A stretch of 64,000 bases of DNA from Acidipila sp. EB88 (GTDB lineage Bacteria > Acidobacteriota > Terriglobia > Terriglobales > Acidobacteriaceae): NCBI RefSeq assembly GCF_003858395.1, contig NZ_QWEV01000005.1, forward strand, positions 1,736,001 through 1,800,000, in the 5' to 3' direction. The notes under the pieces were generated by a model, which was not told the origin of the DNA, did no database searches, and saw only the letters and a program-made list of their open reading frames with translations. Made by a program: the position numbers and the translations under genes. Below, piece after piece: positions 9,392-17,808 of the stretch; positions within the stretch are counted from its first letter, which is position 1; each line of letters opens with the position of its first letter.

Positions 9392-10642
9392 ATGTCGCAA
9401 GCGTCAAACCACCTGCCGACCTCCCCAGGCAAGCTTTCGGACGTCCCCCTAGGCTCACCAGTCCCCTCCAGCAAAGCGGCAGCGGCCGTCGGGCGCTCTG
9501 CAAAGGGAGGCGGCCCCAAATCGCACACAGTGCGCCGGACCACTCCCCGCGCCACCAGGCCGGAGCAGGCAGAGCCCATCACAGACCCGGAGGAGTCCGC
9601 CCATGCCGCCGGCCTCCGCTATGTCACCGACGCGAGCCCCGGCATCCATCGCAGGCGCCATGGCAAAACCTTCCGCTACACCGGACCCGATGGCACCCCG
9701 GTCCGCGACGCCAGGACCCTGGCCCGCATCAAGTCCCTCGTTCTTCCTCCCGCGTGGAACGACGTCTGGATCGCAAACAGCGCCAACGCTCATCTCCAGG
9801 CCACTGGCCGTGACGCGCGCGGCCGCAAGCAAAGCCGCTACCATCCCCGCTGGCGCGAGCACCGCGATGAAACCAAGTACGAGCGCATGACCCTCTTCGC
9901 CGGTGCACTTCCCGGCATCCGCAAGCGCATCGAGCATGACCTCGCGCAGCCCGGCCTTCCGCGCGAAAAGATCCTCGCCACCATCGTCAGCCTCATGGAG
10001 GCGACGCTGATCCGTGTGGGCAACGTCGAGTACGCGCGCGAAAACAAGTCATACGGCCTCACCACCATGCGTCAGCGTCATGTGGAGGTCCACGGATCCC
10101 GCATCACCTTCACCTTTCAAGGCAAAAGTCGCGTGCATCACACCATCAACCTGCAGGACCGGCGTCTCGCCGCCATCATTCGCCGTTGTTCCGACCTCCC
10201 CGGCTACGAACTTTTTCAATACCTCGACTCCGAAGGCACCCCGCACTCCATCGACTCCACCGAGGTCAACGAGTACCTCCGCGAAATCACCGGCCAGCAC
10301 TTCACCGCCAAGGACTTCCGCACCTGGGCAGGCTCCGTGCTCGCCTGCGTCACGCTGCGTGAGTTCGCGCCCTTCAGCACCGCTGCTGAAGCCAAGCGCA
10401 ATGTCGTGCAGGCCATCACTGCTGTTGCCGCGCGGCTCGGCAATACTCCTTCTGTCTGCCGCAAGTGCTACGTGCACCCTGCCGTGCTTGAGGCCTATCT
10501 CGGTGGAACCACCACCCAGGCTGCCAAGCAACAGCTGGAACACGAGATCGCCGAGCAGGCGCATGCCCTCCACGAAGACGAGCTTCTGCTACTCGAACTT
10601 CTGGAACAGCGATCACTGCTCGATACCGCCAAACCCTCATGA
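9392..10642 (+). CDS. DNA topoisomerase IB (poxvirus/Deinococcus type)
   Basis: 416 residues. It relaxes supercoiled DNA through a transient 3'-phosphotyrosyl link, without metal or ATP. The catalytic set can be read along the chain with the family's spacing: Arg208 (TLIRVGN), Lys245 (GKSRVHH), Arg310 (FRTWAGS), Asn351 and the nucleophile Tyr360 (CRKCYVHP). The N-terminal recognition domain contains GLRYVTDASPGIHRRR and FRYTGPDG. About 70 Ser/Pro/Lys-rich residues precede the conserved core and are probably disordered. No partner gene is evident; the LOV kinase follows after 222 bases in the same direction. Confidence 0.92.
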   Translation: MSQASNHLPTSPGKLSDVPLGSPVPSSKAAAAVGRSAKGGGPKSHTVRRTTPRATRPEQAEPITDPEESAHAAGLRYVTDASPGIHRRRHGKTFRYTGPDGTPVRDARTLARIKSLVLPPAWNDVWIANSANAHLQATGRDARGRKQSRYHPRWREHRDETKYERMTLFAGALPGIRKRIEHDLAQPGLPREKILATIVSLMEATLIRVGNVEYARENKSYGLTTMRQRHVEVHGSRITFTFQGKSRVHHTINLQDRRLAAIIRRCSDLPGYELFQYLDSEGTPHSIDSTEVNEYLREITGQHFTAKDFRTWAGSVLACVTLREFAPFSTAAEAKRNVVQAITAVAARLGNTPSVCRKCYVHPAVLEAYLGGTTTQAAKQQLEHEIAEQAHALHEDELLLLELLEQRSLLDTAKPS

Positions 10643-10864
10643 GTCGAGAGGGTTCCCGGCTGCTGCTCCTCTTATCGGAATGTGGGCCCGAAAAGTTCTA
10701 CAGAAATCAGGGGCACGAAAGTTGAGGGTCGGTACGCAGGTAACTTTACCCCGGTTACTTTGCGGGGAGACACTCAAGTGGGATGTAGCACGCTGCATCC
10801 CGGTATGCGCAGCATCCGGTGTCGAGCCGGCCGTCACACCCGCGCACCTGCGCACGAGGCAAGG

Positions 10865-12454
10865 ATGGACGCCAGACACGCTGCTCCCACGCTTGGCATT
10901 CTCGTCGCGGAGCCAACCGCACGGCGCCTGCTGGAGAGCGTCTGCTCCCAGCTCGAGCTCGTGCCGGTGATTCTGGCCTACGACGACGCGATCTTTCGCG
11001 ATCACGGCGGCGCGCTCGACTCCCTGCACACCATGGAGCTGCTCGTTGCAGACCACGGCCTCGCGCACCGTATTCGCAAGGTATTTGCCACCCGCGAGGA
11101 GAATATCGAAGCGATCCACCCAGCTTTGGTCGCGTTGGTGGCCGCTCCTGCCGAGGCGCCACTGCGCCTCTCCGACCTCACCCGCGACCTGCAATCCCTC
11201 TCCACGGCCACCTCGGCGGACCCTGCTGAGGGCGGGAGCAAGCCCGGCGCACCGGAGTTCGAGGGCGTCATCACCCTCCCGCAAAGCCCGGCCTCTGTAG
11301 TTGCCCAGCTCGGCGTCATTCTGTTCGCCCATCGTGCCTACGCTCGCCGCTACCAGACCGCTTTGGACGAGCTCAGCCTCAACCGCCGGATCTTCCGCTC
11401 CGTCACCAGCGGTATCAGCATCGCCGACGCCAGCCTGCCGGACACCCCGCTCGTCTACGTCAATCCGGCCTTTGAGCTCATGACCGGCTACAGCCTCGAA
11501 GAGGTCGAAGGCAGAAACTGCCGCTTCCTGCAGGCAGGCGATCGCGACCAACCGGGCATCACCCTCATCCAGGAGGCCCTCCAGTCGCGCCGCGAAACCG
11601 TCACCCTGGTTCGCAATTACCGCAAGAATGGTGAGCAGTTCTGGAATGAACTCTCCCTTTCCCCCATCCGCAACCGGGATGGCGCAGTGACCCACTTCGT
11701 CGGCATTCAGAGCGATGTCACCGCCCGCGTTGAGTTCGAAGAAGCCCTGCTGCAAAGCGAGAAGCTCGCCGCCGTCGGCCGCCTCGCCGCCTCGATTGCC
11801 CACGAGATCAACAATCCGCTAGAGTCAGTCACCAACCTGCTCTACCTCGCCCGCTACGAAGTCGACGCGGAACGCCGCGACTATTTCCTCGAGCACGCCG
11901 ATCGTGAACTCCGTCGCGTCGCCCTCATCACCAACCAGTCCCTGCGCTTCTACAAGCAGTCCACCCGGCCCCAGGCCATCCGCCCCGTGGACCTGCTCAG
12001 CGCCGTGCTCGACGTCTACGCCTCACAACTCGTGGGAAACGGCATCACGGTCGAGCGGCGCGACCGTATGTGCGCCTCCATCGTCTGCCTGGAAAGTGAG
12101 ATCCGCCAGGTCCTCAACAACCTCGTCGCCAACGCCAAGGACGCCATCCGTGAAAGTGGCCGCCTGCTGGCCCGTACCCGCGAGGCCACCCAGTGGCGCA
12201 CCGGGCACAAGGGCATCTCCATCACCATTGCCGACACCGGCAGCGGCATGAGCGCCGAGACCCTCGGAAAGCTCTTCAACGCCTTCTACACCACCAAGGG
12301 TGATCTCGGCACCGGCCTCGGCCTGTGGGTCAGCCGCGAGATCGTGCTTCGCCACCACGGTGCCCTCGCCGTGCGCAGCCGCGAGTCACAGCCGGGCCGT
12401 CCCGGCGGCACGGTCTTTACCCTGTTCCTGCCCTACCAGGCCGTTACCGTTTGA
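10865..12454 (+). CDS. LOV-domain sensor histidine kinase (putative blue-light receptor)
   Basis: 529 residues, cytoplasmic, no membrane segment. The ATG at 10865 has a GAGG Shine-Dalgarno 5 bases upstream and is preferred to the longer frame from 10682. Residues 1-165 resemble a degenerate receiver domain (uncertain). Residues about 170-290 form a PAS domain with the full LOV signature: GRNCRFLQ with the FMN-adduct Cys219, NYRKNG (Asn251), FWNELSLSP (Asn261) and GIQSDVT (Gln282). A HisKA region has the phospho-acceptor His313 (IAHEINNPLE), and an HATPase_c domain has NAKDAI, DTGSGMS and GTGLGLW. By family knowledge it should bind flavin and autophosphorylate in response to blue light. No response regulator gene is adjacent. 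Confidence 0.9.
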   Translation: MDARHAAPTLGILVAEPTARRLLESVCSQLELVPVILAYDDAIFRDHGGALDSLHTMELLVADHGLAHRIRKVFATREENIEAIHPALVALVAAPAEAPLRLSDLTRDLQSLSTATSADPAEGGSKPGAPEFEGVITLPQSPASVVAQLGVILFAHRAYARRYQTALDELSLNRRIFRSVTSGISIADASLPDTPLVYVNPAFELMTGYSLEEVEGRNCRFLQAGDRDQPGITLIQEALQSRRETVTLVRNYRKNGEQFWNELSLSPIRNRDGAVTHFVGIQSDVTARVEFEEALLQSEKLAAVGRLAASIAHEINNPLESVTNLLYLARYEVDAERRDYFLEHADRELRRVALITNQSLRFYKQSTRPQAIRPVDLLSAVLDVYASQLVGNGITVERRDRMCASIVCLESEIRQVLNNLVANAKDAIRESGRLLARTREATQWRTGHKGISITIADTGSGMSAETLGKLFNAFYTTKGDLGTGLGLWVSREIVLRHHGALAVRSRESQPGRPGGTVFTLFLPYQAVTV

Positions 12455-12474
12455 CCGCTCGCCTGCACCCCGAA

Positions 12475-13287
12475 CTAGTTGCCCGCCTCCTGCAACACGC
12501 CGGTACCATGTGTCCCATCGCACGCCCCGCCCGCAATCTGCCACGCAGTGATCTGCAACTGCGCGGCATCCTGGCTAAACGTCCCTGAGGCTGTCAGCGT
12601 GACCGGTCCGCTGGTAAACGTGGTCGCCAGCGAGTTTCCGGAAATCGTTGAATCGGTCACGGTCGGTTGTGTTGCAAAGCACGCACTGCTCGCAAAGTTC
12701 GCATTCCCGGTCACGTGGAACACCCCGTTCCCGTCTGGCGCGCTCCCCTGTTGCAGCATCGCCGAGACCGCCGTGACCGCCCCGGTCGAGCCCGTAAAGT
12801 TCCCTGCGTAGTTCCCCGCGATGGCTGCAAAGTGCGCCGCCGCCACCGTGCCTGAGGCCAGCCCCGCGCAGGGGCTGCCGTTGAAAGCGTAGGTGGCATT
12901 GCCCAGGCTCCCGCCACCGGTTGCCAGCACACCCGCTACCGCCAGCGTGGTCCCGGCAAATGGCTGCGAGGTGAGCTGTAGCTCATCAGCAGCCCCCACG
13001 GCCCCCGCCAGCGACACCGTGGTCGTTGCCGGGAGGCAGCCACCCTGCGCAAAGTGCGCCACGGCCGCCAGTCCGGCGGCCCCGTTCATCACGCCCATGT
13101 TCACCACCGCCGCCACCGAGCCATCCGGTCCCGCAAGCTGCAGCGACCAGTTCCCCAAAGCCGTTGCACTCGCCGCCGCATTCTGCGCAGGCGACGCCAC
13201 GTCTGTAGAGCAGCCCGCGGCACAAAACCCCAGCAACACGGCTCCCATCACGGCGCACAGCCGTGCTCTCCACCCACCAACACCCAT
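12475..13287 (-). CDS. Putative lipoprotein of unknown function
   Basis: 270 residues. The N terminus is a lipoprotein signal peptide: a positively charged start, hydrophobic AVLLGF, then the lipobox CAAGC, so the mature protein should be lipid-anchored at the cell envelope. The rest is rich in Ala, Gly, Thr and Ser with a beta-strand pattern and a few Cys (GGCLPA, SPCAG, SSACFA, GGACDG) that could form disulphides after export. I recognise no catalytic motif. It is convergent with the LOV kinase, with only 20 bases between the two stops. Confidence 0.7.
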   Translation of the reverse strand: MGVGGWRARLCAVMGAVLLGFCAAGCSTDVASPAQNAAASATALGNWSLQLAGPDGSVAAVVNMGVMNGAAGLAAVAHFAQGGCLPATTTVSLAGAVGAADELQLTSQPFAGTTLAVAGVLATGGGSLGNATYAFNGSPCAGLASGTVAAAHFAAIAGNYAGNFTGSTGAVTAVSAMLQQGSAPDGNGVFHVTGNANFASSACFATQPTVTDSTISGNSLATTFTSGPVTLTASGTFSQDAAQLQITAWQIAGGACDGTHGTGVLQEAGN

Positions 13288-13410
13288 GTGCCTGCCTCAA
13301 CCGCGCGAATCCTGCGATCTCTGTGATTGCTGCGGAAATATGCCTTCAGCCTAACCACCCCCCGGGCAGTGCAACGCCGCATGCCGCCGCTTTGCGTCAC
13401 CCAGGTAATG

Positions 13411-13456
13411 GCGCGGAACCAGTCCGGAACCAGACCGAAACCAATTCGGGAACAAG
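13411..13456. repeat. Short degenerate tandem repeat
   Basis: Four imperfect copies of an 11-12 base unit (consensus CCGGAACCAG) stand side by side between the divergent lipoprotein and VWFA genes. They could be protein-binding sites or simple slippage. No function can be assigned. Confidence 0.4.
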
Positions 13457-13552
13457 CCCGCAACGACGCCGACCAGCCCCGCTCCCCGGGCAGCATGCAC
13501 CCCCCGTTCCCGCATCCCTCTACCACCGGCCGTCGAGGAGAGGGCCATCGCC

Positions 13553-15187
13553 ATGCGCCACGTCGCCCTCGTCCTGCCGCTGCTCGCGTCACTGCTCACC
13601 TCGCCGCTCACTGCGCAGTCCGCCCCCGCCGACCCCCAGGCCGCGCCCTACACCCTCCGCTCCACCACCCGCCTCGTGGTTGAAGACGTGCTCGTCACCG
13701 ACGCCCACAACCATCCAGTCGCAGCGCTGCCGCGTACCGCGTTCCATCTCTCCGACGACAACCACCCGCAAACCCTGCGCACCTTTGAAGAATCCACCAC
13801 CCCCACCGCACCCGGGCCATCTGACCCGGCCGCGGCTCCCGGCACCTTCTCCAACGCCGCCCTGTCCAACGGCTCGCGTGTCATCAACGTCCTCCTCATC
13901 GACAACATCAACCTCGAAGTGGAAGACCAGATGTACCTCCGCGTTCAGGCCCTGCACGCCATCAGCACCCTGCCGCCCGCCACCGCGGCCATTGTCTTCC
14001 GCTCCACCGGCCACGGTGCACCCGTCATGGTGCAGTCCCTCACGAGCGACCACGCCCTGCTCGCCCGGGCCGTCGAGAACAGCGTCCCCGCCTTCACTAC
14101 GCCCGCCTTTCCGAGCGTTTCCAAGGCCCTGTCGACACTCGACTCCCTGTCCAGCTATCTCGCGCAGTACCCCGGCCGTAAATCTCTGCTCTGGCTCGCC
14201 GGCAACTTTCCGCTCTTCACACCCCTTGGGGATCCCGGTGGCGTGCCCGGGTTCGGGCAGATGCAGGAGGCTATCCGCTCCACCCAGCGCAACCTTGAGG
14301 CCGCCCGCGTCGCCGTCTTCCCCATCGATGTGCGTGGCGTCGTTAACGTGGGCGGCACCATTAACGGCGCCCACTCGACCAACATGGACAATCCCACCGG
14401 CTCCCCGGTAACCCAGGGCGAAGACGTCCGCCAGCGCGGCTCCTGGGCAGCCATGGACGAGCTCGCCAACAGCACCGGTGGCCAGGCTTTCTACTCCACC
14501 AACGCTGTTGCCCAGGCGATGGACAACGCCCTCACCCTCGCCCGCCACGCCTACACCCTTACCTACTCGCCCGAGCCCTACGCGGCCAACGGCGCATTTC
14601 ACAAGGTCCGCCTCACGGTGGACGGCCCATTCCACGTCTCGTACCGCCTCGGCTACTACGCCGACGAGCCCAGGTCCTCCGGTTCCCTCGAAGCCGAACG
14701 CGTCTCGGCCCCTGCCGACGCGGGCGATCCGCATCCACCCGCTGCCGTGCCTCCCATCGTCTTCCTCGCCGAGGTCCACCCCGCCGCCGACCCCGCCCCT
14801 GCGCCCCCCGGCACCGGCGGCATCCCGCTCACGGTCCACTACTCCATCACCGCAGGCGACCTCGAGTTCACCCACGACCCCTCCAGCCGCAACCAGGCTC
14901 GGTTCAAGGTCGCCGTGCTCGCCTACAACGCTGACGGCGATATCCTCTCCTCCGCCATCGACACCGTCACCACCCACTACTCCGACCCGCAGCTTGCCCT
15001 GGCCCGCCGCACCGGCGTCCCCATGTTCCAGCAACTCCGCGTGCGCAAGGGCGCCCGCTTCCTCCTGCTTTCCGTCGTTGACCTCGAAACCGGCCGCACC
15101 GGCACCCTGCAACTCACCCTTGCCTCGGCCGAAGCCGCTCCCAGGCCAGGCTCAAGCCCTGCCCCCGAAAACGCCTCACATCCCTGA
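13553..15187 (+). CDS. VWFA-related protein, acidobacterial type
   Basis: 544 residues. A Sec signal peptide (HVALVLPLLASLLTSPLTAQ) opens the protein. It is followed by the domain typical of this family: TTRLVVEDVLVTDAHNHPV, a region starting with LLIDNINLEVEDQ, an Ala/Ser-rich middle with YPGRKSLLWLAGNF, and VFPIDVRGVVNVGG. The arrangement matches the VWFA-related acidobacterial domain (TIGR03436). The MIDAS DxSxS motif of true von Willebrand A domains is replaced by DNINL, so metal binding may be altered. The C-terminal half carries another beta-rich region. Function unknown; likely periplasmic or surface-exposed. Confidence 0.85.
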   Translation: MRHVALVLPLLASLLTSPLTAQSAPADPQAAPYTLRSTTRLVVEDVLVTDAHNHPVAALPRTAFHLSDDNHPQTLRTFEESTTPTAPGPSDPAAAPGTFSNAALSNGSRVINVLLIDNINLEVEDQMYLRVQALHAISTLPPATAAIVFRSTGHGAPVMVQSLTSDHALLARAVENSVPAFTTPAFPSVSKALSTLDSLSSYLAQYPGRKSLLWLAGNFPLFTPLGDPGGVPGFGQMQEAIRSTQRNLEAARVAVFPIDVRGVVNVGGTINGAHSTNMDNPTGSPVTQGEDVRQRGSWAAMDELANSTGGQAFYSTNAVAQAMDNALTLARHAYTLTYSPEPYAANGAFHKVRLTVDGPFHVSYRLGYYADEPRSSGSLEAERVSAPADAGDPHPPAAVPPIVFLAEVHPAADPAPAPPGTGGIPLTVHYSITAGDLEFTHDPSSRNQARFKVAVLAYNADGDILSSAIDTVTTHYSDPQLALARRTGVPMFQQLRVRKGARFLLLSVVDLETGRTGTLQLTLASAEAAPRPGSSPAPENASHP

Positions 15188-15448
15188 CGCACCCGGGCTT
15201 CGGCATCCAGGGGCCTTCTCCAGGGCAGCACCCTTCCGGCAGCCGGAGCCGCTTGGATCGCACCTGATCCTCAACCAGGGAAAACACCTAAAACACCGCA
15301 AGCCCGAACCGGTCCTCAGGTCGCGAGCAGCACACAGGCCGGTACGCTCAGGCGCCTCACGCAGGCGGCAGCTTCACAACGCGACAGCAACCACTCCCTA
15401 GCCCAACCACCACGCGGCCCGGCAATACCTGCGAACACCCGTGGCCCC

Positions 15449-15673
15449 TCACTCGCAGCCAGTCAGCAGGTCTCCCGGGTGCCCGGGGCCGGCATTCACC
15501 GCTTCCAGGTGGTCATACAAAAAGCGGCTGGGGAAAAAAGCATATCTGCCATCCGCAAAAACAATCATGACTCCATCGGTAAACCGGGTCGCCTCAACAA
15601 TGATGGGGTCCACACCAGCAACATTGCGCTCTTCACCGCTCATGCCTAGATGAGTGGCGCGTCTTGGCTTCAT
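15449..15673 (-). CDS. Small conserved-looking hypothetical protein
   Basis: 74 residues. The core VDPIIVEATRFTDGVMIVFADGRYAFFPSRFLYDHLEA has the strand-strand-(F/L)P-helix order of small DUF2442-like folds, but I would not insist on the family. It is divergent from the Crp/Fnr gene and shares a 140-base control region with it. That region contains a 19-base palindrome, so the regulator may control it. A shorter start at the internal Met11 is possible. Confidence 0.55.
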   Translation of the reverse strand: MKPRRATHLGMSGEERNVAGVDPIIVEATRFTDGVMIVFADGRYAFFPSRFLYDHLEAVNAGPGHPGDLLTGCE

Positions 15674-15723
15674 GTCTGTTTTACAGGAAACAAAAATATG
15701 AAATAGTTAGAAGAATCCGTTCA

Positions 15724-15742
15724 AAACACTCGCATAGTGTTT
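15724..15742. promoter_or_regulatory. Palindromic operator candidate upstream of the Crp/Fnr gene
   Basis: A perfect inverted repeat, AAACACT-N5-AGTGTTT, centred 81 bases upstream of the Crp/Fnr-type start codon and about 60 bases from the divergent small gene. Its size and symmetry suit a dimeric HTH regulator, most simply autoregulation. It differs from the E. coli CRP (TGTGA-N6-TCACA) and FNR (TTGAT-N4-ATCAA) sites. Confidence 0.5.
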
Positions 15743-15813
15743 CTCGGGTGGATCATCGTGGACCTAGCAGTCCAGAAGCTTCAGGCCCGTAAGGATCCTG
15801 GGAGGCCCGTACC

Positions 15814-16527
15814 GTGAAAATCCGTTTCGAAAACCTCCTCTTGCAATCCCTGCATGAAGACACCTTGCGTCGGCTCAGCCCGCAGCCGATAAATTTTGAG
15901 TTGATGTACGACCTCGAACTCATGGGCGAGCCCATCCGCTACGTCTACTTCATCGAGGCAGGCATGGCCTCCATCACCACCACCTTCGACGATGGCTCGC
16001 AGGTCGAGGTCGGCATGGTCGGCTACGAGGGAGCCGTCGGCATCACCGCCATGATGGGCACAAAGCTCTCCCTCAACCGCGTGTACACGCAGATCCCCGG
16101 GCGCGGCTACCGCGTGCCCCTGAAAACCGCGAAAGAAGAGTTCAATCGCTCGCCGCATTTCCAGACCGTGATGATCTGCTACGTGCAAAACCAGCTCATC
16201 CAGGCCATGCAGACCGCCGGCTGCAATGCCAAGCACAGCATCCAGGAGCGCCTCGCCCGCTGGCTGCTCACCTGCAGGGACCGCGTGAAAAGCAACCGCT
16301 TCAACATCACGCAGGAGTTTCTCGGCGACATGCTCGGGACCGGCCGCCCCTCTGTCACCGTCGCCGCCGAACGCCTCAAGCAGGACGGACTCATCACCTA
16401 CAAGCGCGGCGACATCGAGATCCTCGACATCGCCGGCCTCGAGGCCCGGTCGTGCGAGTGCTACGCCACCGTCAAGGACCATCTGGAAAACTTCCTGGAA
16501 TACGACGACGGCCAGGCCCGCGCCTAA
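15814..16527 (+). CDS. Crp/Fnr family transcriptional regulator
   Basis: 237 residues. Residues about 10-125 form a cyclic-nucleotide-binding-like beta-barrel (VYFIEAGMASITTTFDDGSQVEVGMVGYEGAVG). A dimerisation helix follows, and then a winged HTH at about 150-205 (SIQERLARWLL, then QEFLGDMLGTGRPSVTVAAERLKQDGLI). The barrel lacks a clear phosphate-binding cassette of the RxS/T cAMP type and there are no FNR-like N-terminal cysteines, so neither cAMP nor an Fe-S cluster is supported as effector. Acidobacterial genomes carry many such orphan regulators. The palindrome at 15724-15742 may be its own operator. Confidence 0.88.
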   Translation: MKIRFENLLLQSLHEDTLRRLSPQPINFELMYDLELMGEPIRYVYFIEAGMASITTTFDDGSQVEVGMVGYEGAVGITAMMGTKLSLNRVYTQIPGRGYRVPLKTAKEEFNRSPHFQTVMICYVQNQLIQAMQTAGCNAKHSIQERLARWLLTCRDRVKSNRFNITQEFLGDMLGTGRPSVTVAAERLKQDGLITYKRGDIEILDIAGLEARSCECYATVKDHLENFLEYDDGQARA

Positions 16528-16679
16528 GCAGCCGCCCCTCCTCTGCCGACCCGCCCCGACCTGCCCGGGCACACGCCCCCCACCGCAACACGCAGCCTCG
16601 CCGCCCCCCAACAGCGAGGCTGATTCTTTGCCAGCTGCCCCCAGCCATCCCCAGCCGCAGGCGCTACCATGGAACCGGA

Positions 16680-17720
16680 ATGCTCCGGCCCTCGCTCACC
16701 ACGCTCGTGCTCTCGCTCCAGCTCGTCGCTCCATCCGCTGCCTACACCCAGCAACCAGGCTCCTCTGCCCTGCCCTCCGCACCGCCGCCGTCCACTCCCC
16801 CGCTTCCCCAGGCATCAGGCACCCCGACCCTCCCCGGCCCGCTCATCCCCTCCGACCACGCCGACATCGCCGCCTTCCTCCGCGCCGGCAACCTGGCTGA
16901 GGCCGAGCGTCAGTGCCGTGCGGCCCTCACCCGTGAACCTGACTCCGCCGATCTCCAGTACCTGCTGGGCTACATCCTCTTCCGTGAAAGCCGCCCCACC
17001 GACTCCCTCCAGGCCTACGCCCGCGCCGCCACCCTGCGCCGTCCGCAGGCTGCGGATCTCATGGTGGTCGCTTCCAACTACGTCGTTGCCGGCGACTTCA
17101 CGCAGGCTGACCACTGGTTCACCCGCGTCACCCAGTGGACCCCCCACGACGCACTCGCCTGGTACGACCGCGGCCGCGCCGAGTACAAGCTCGAGCAGTA
17201 CCCCGACGCGCTGGCCGCCCTGCAAACCTCCCACCAGCTCGACGCCGGCAGCGCGCGCACCGAAGACAATATCGGCCTCGCCTACCGCATGCTCGGCAAC
17301 CCCGCGCAGGCCATCGCCGCCTTCCGGCGCGCCATCGCCCTCGAGTCCGCGCACCCCACCGGCTACTCGCTTCCCTTCCTCAACCTCGGCGAGCTGCTCT
17401 GCGCCCAGGGCGACCTGGGCAGCGGCCTGCCCCTCCTCGAGAAATCCGTGGCGCTTTCCCCCTCTAATCCCAAAGCCCTGCAGGCACTCGCGCAGGTGTA
17501 CCAGCAGCAGGGCCGCGATGCAGACGCGGAACACGCCCTGCGCGCCGCTGTCGCCGCTGCACCCGGCTCCTCCACGCTGCACTACCTGCTCGGCCGCCTC
17601 TACCAGAAGGAGCACAAACCCGCCGAAGCAGCCGCCGAGTTCCAGCGCACCGCCGCTCTCCACCAGCAGGGCGCGTCCTCCGACGTTCCCGATCGCAACG
17701 CCCCTCCTCCCTCGCACTAG
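16680..17720 (+). CDS. Exported tetratricopeptide repeat protein
   Basis: 346 residues. The ATG at 16680 opens a signal peptide (PSLTTLVLSLQLVAPSAAYTQ), so I chose it over the longer frame beginning at 16452, which overlaps the previous gene. After a Pro/Ser linker come TPR units with the usual W/L-G-Y-A-P pattern: LQYLLGYILF, ADHWFTRVTQ, DALAWYDRGRAEYKLEQYPDAL, DNIGLAYRMLGNPAQAIAAF, LQALAQVYQQQGRDADAEHA and LHYLLGRLYQKEHKPAEAAA. The role is probably a periplasmic scaffold; no enzyme domain is present. It converges with the TonB-dependent receptor gene, and a terminator lies between them. Confidence 0.85.
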   Translation: MLRPSLTTLVLSLQLVAPSAAYTQQPGSSALPSAPPPSTPPLPQASGTPTLPGPLIPSDHADIAAFLRAGNLAEAERQCRAALTREPDSADLQYLLGYILFRESRPTDSLQAYARAATLRRPQAADLMVVASNYVVAGDFTQADHWFTRVTQWTPHDALAWYDRGRAEYKLEQYPDALAALQTSHQLDAGSARTEDNIGLAYRMLGNPAQAIAAFRRAIALESAHPTGYSLPFLNLGELLCAQGDLGSGLPLLEKSVALSPSNPKALQALAQVYQQQGRDADAEHALRAAVAAAPGSSTLHYLLGRLYQKEHKPAEAAAEFQRTAALHQQGASSDVPDRNAPPPSH

Positions 17721-17743
17721 CCAACGCGCCGCGGCAAAAAAGA

Positions 17744-17777
17744 AAGAGGGCGACCGGTTAAGCCCGGTCGCCCTCTT
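17744..17777 (-). terminator. Bidirectional intrinsic terminator between convergent genes
   Basis: A perfect 14-bp stem (17744-17757 with 17764-17777) and a 6-base loop. The minus strand continues with a T-rich run, so it mainly ends the TonB-dependent receptor transcript; the stem may also stop the TPR gene from the other side. Confidence 0.85.
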
Positions 17778-17808
17778 CGGCGTTGCAGCGTTGGGTGGGT
17801 CGCCTTCT

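Noticed and set aside
13589..15112. 507-codon minus-strand frame over the VWFA gene
   Set aside because: Gly/Val/Glu-rich antisense shadow; the + strand has a signal peptide and family features.
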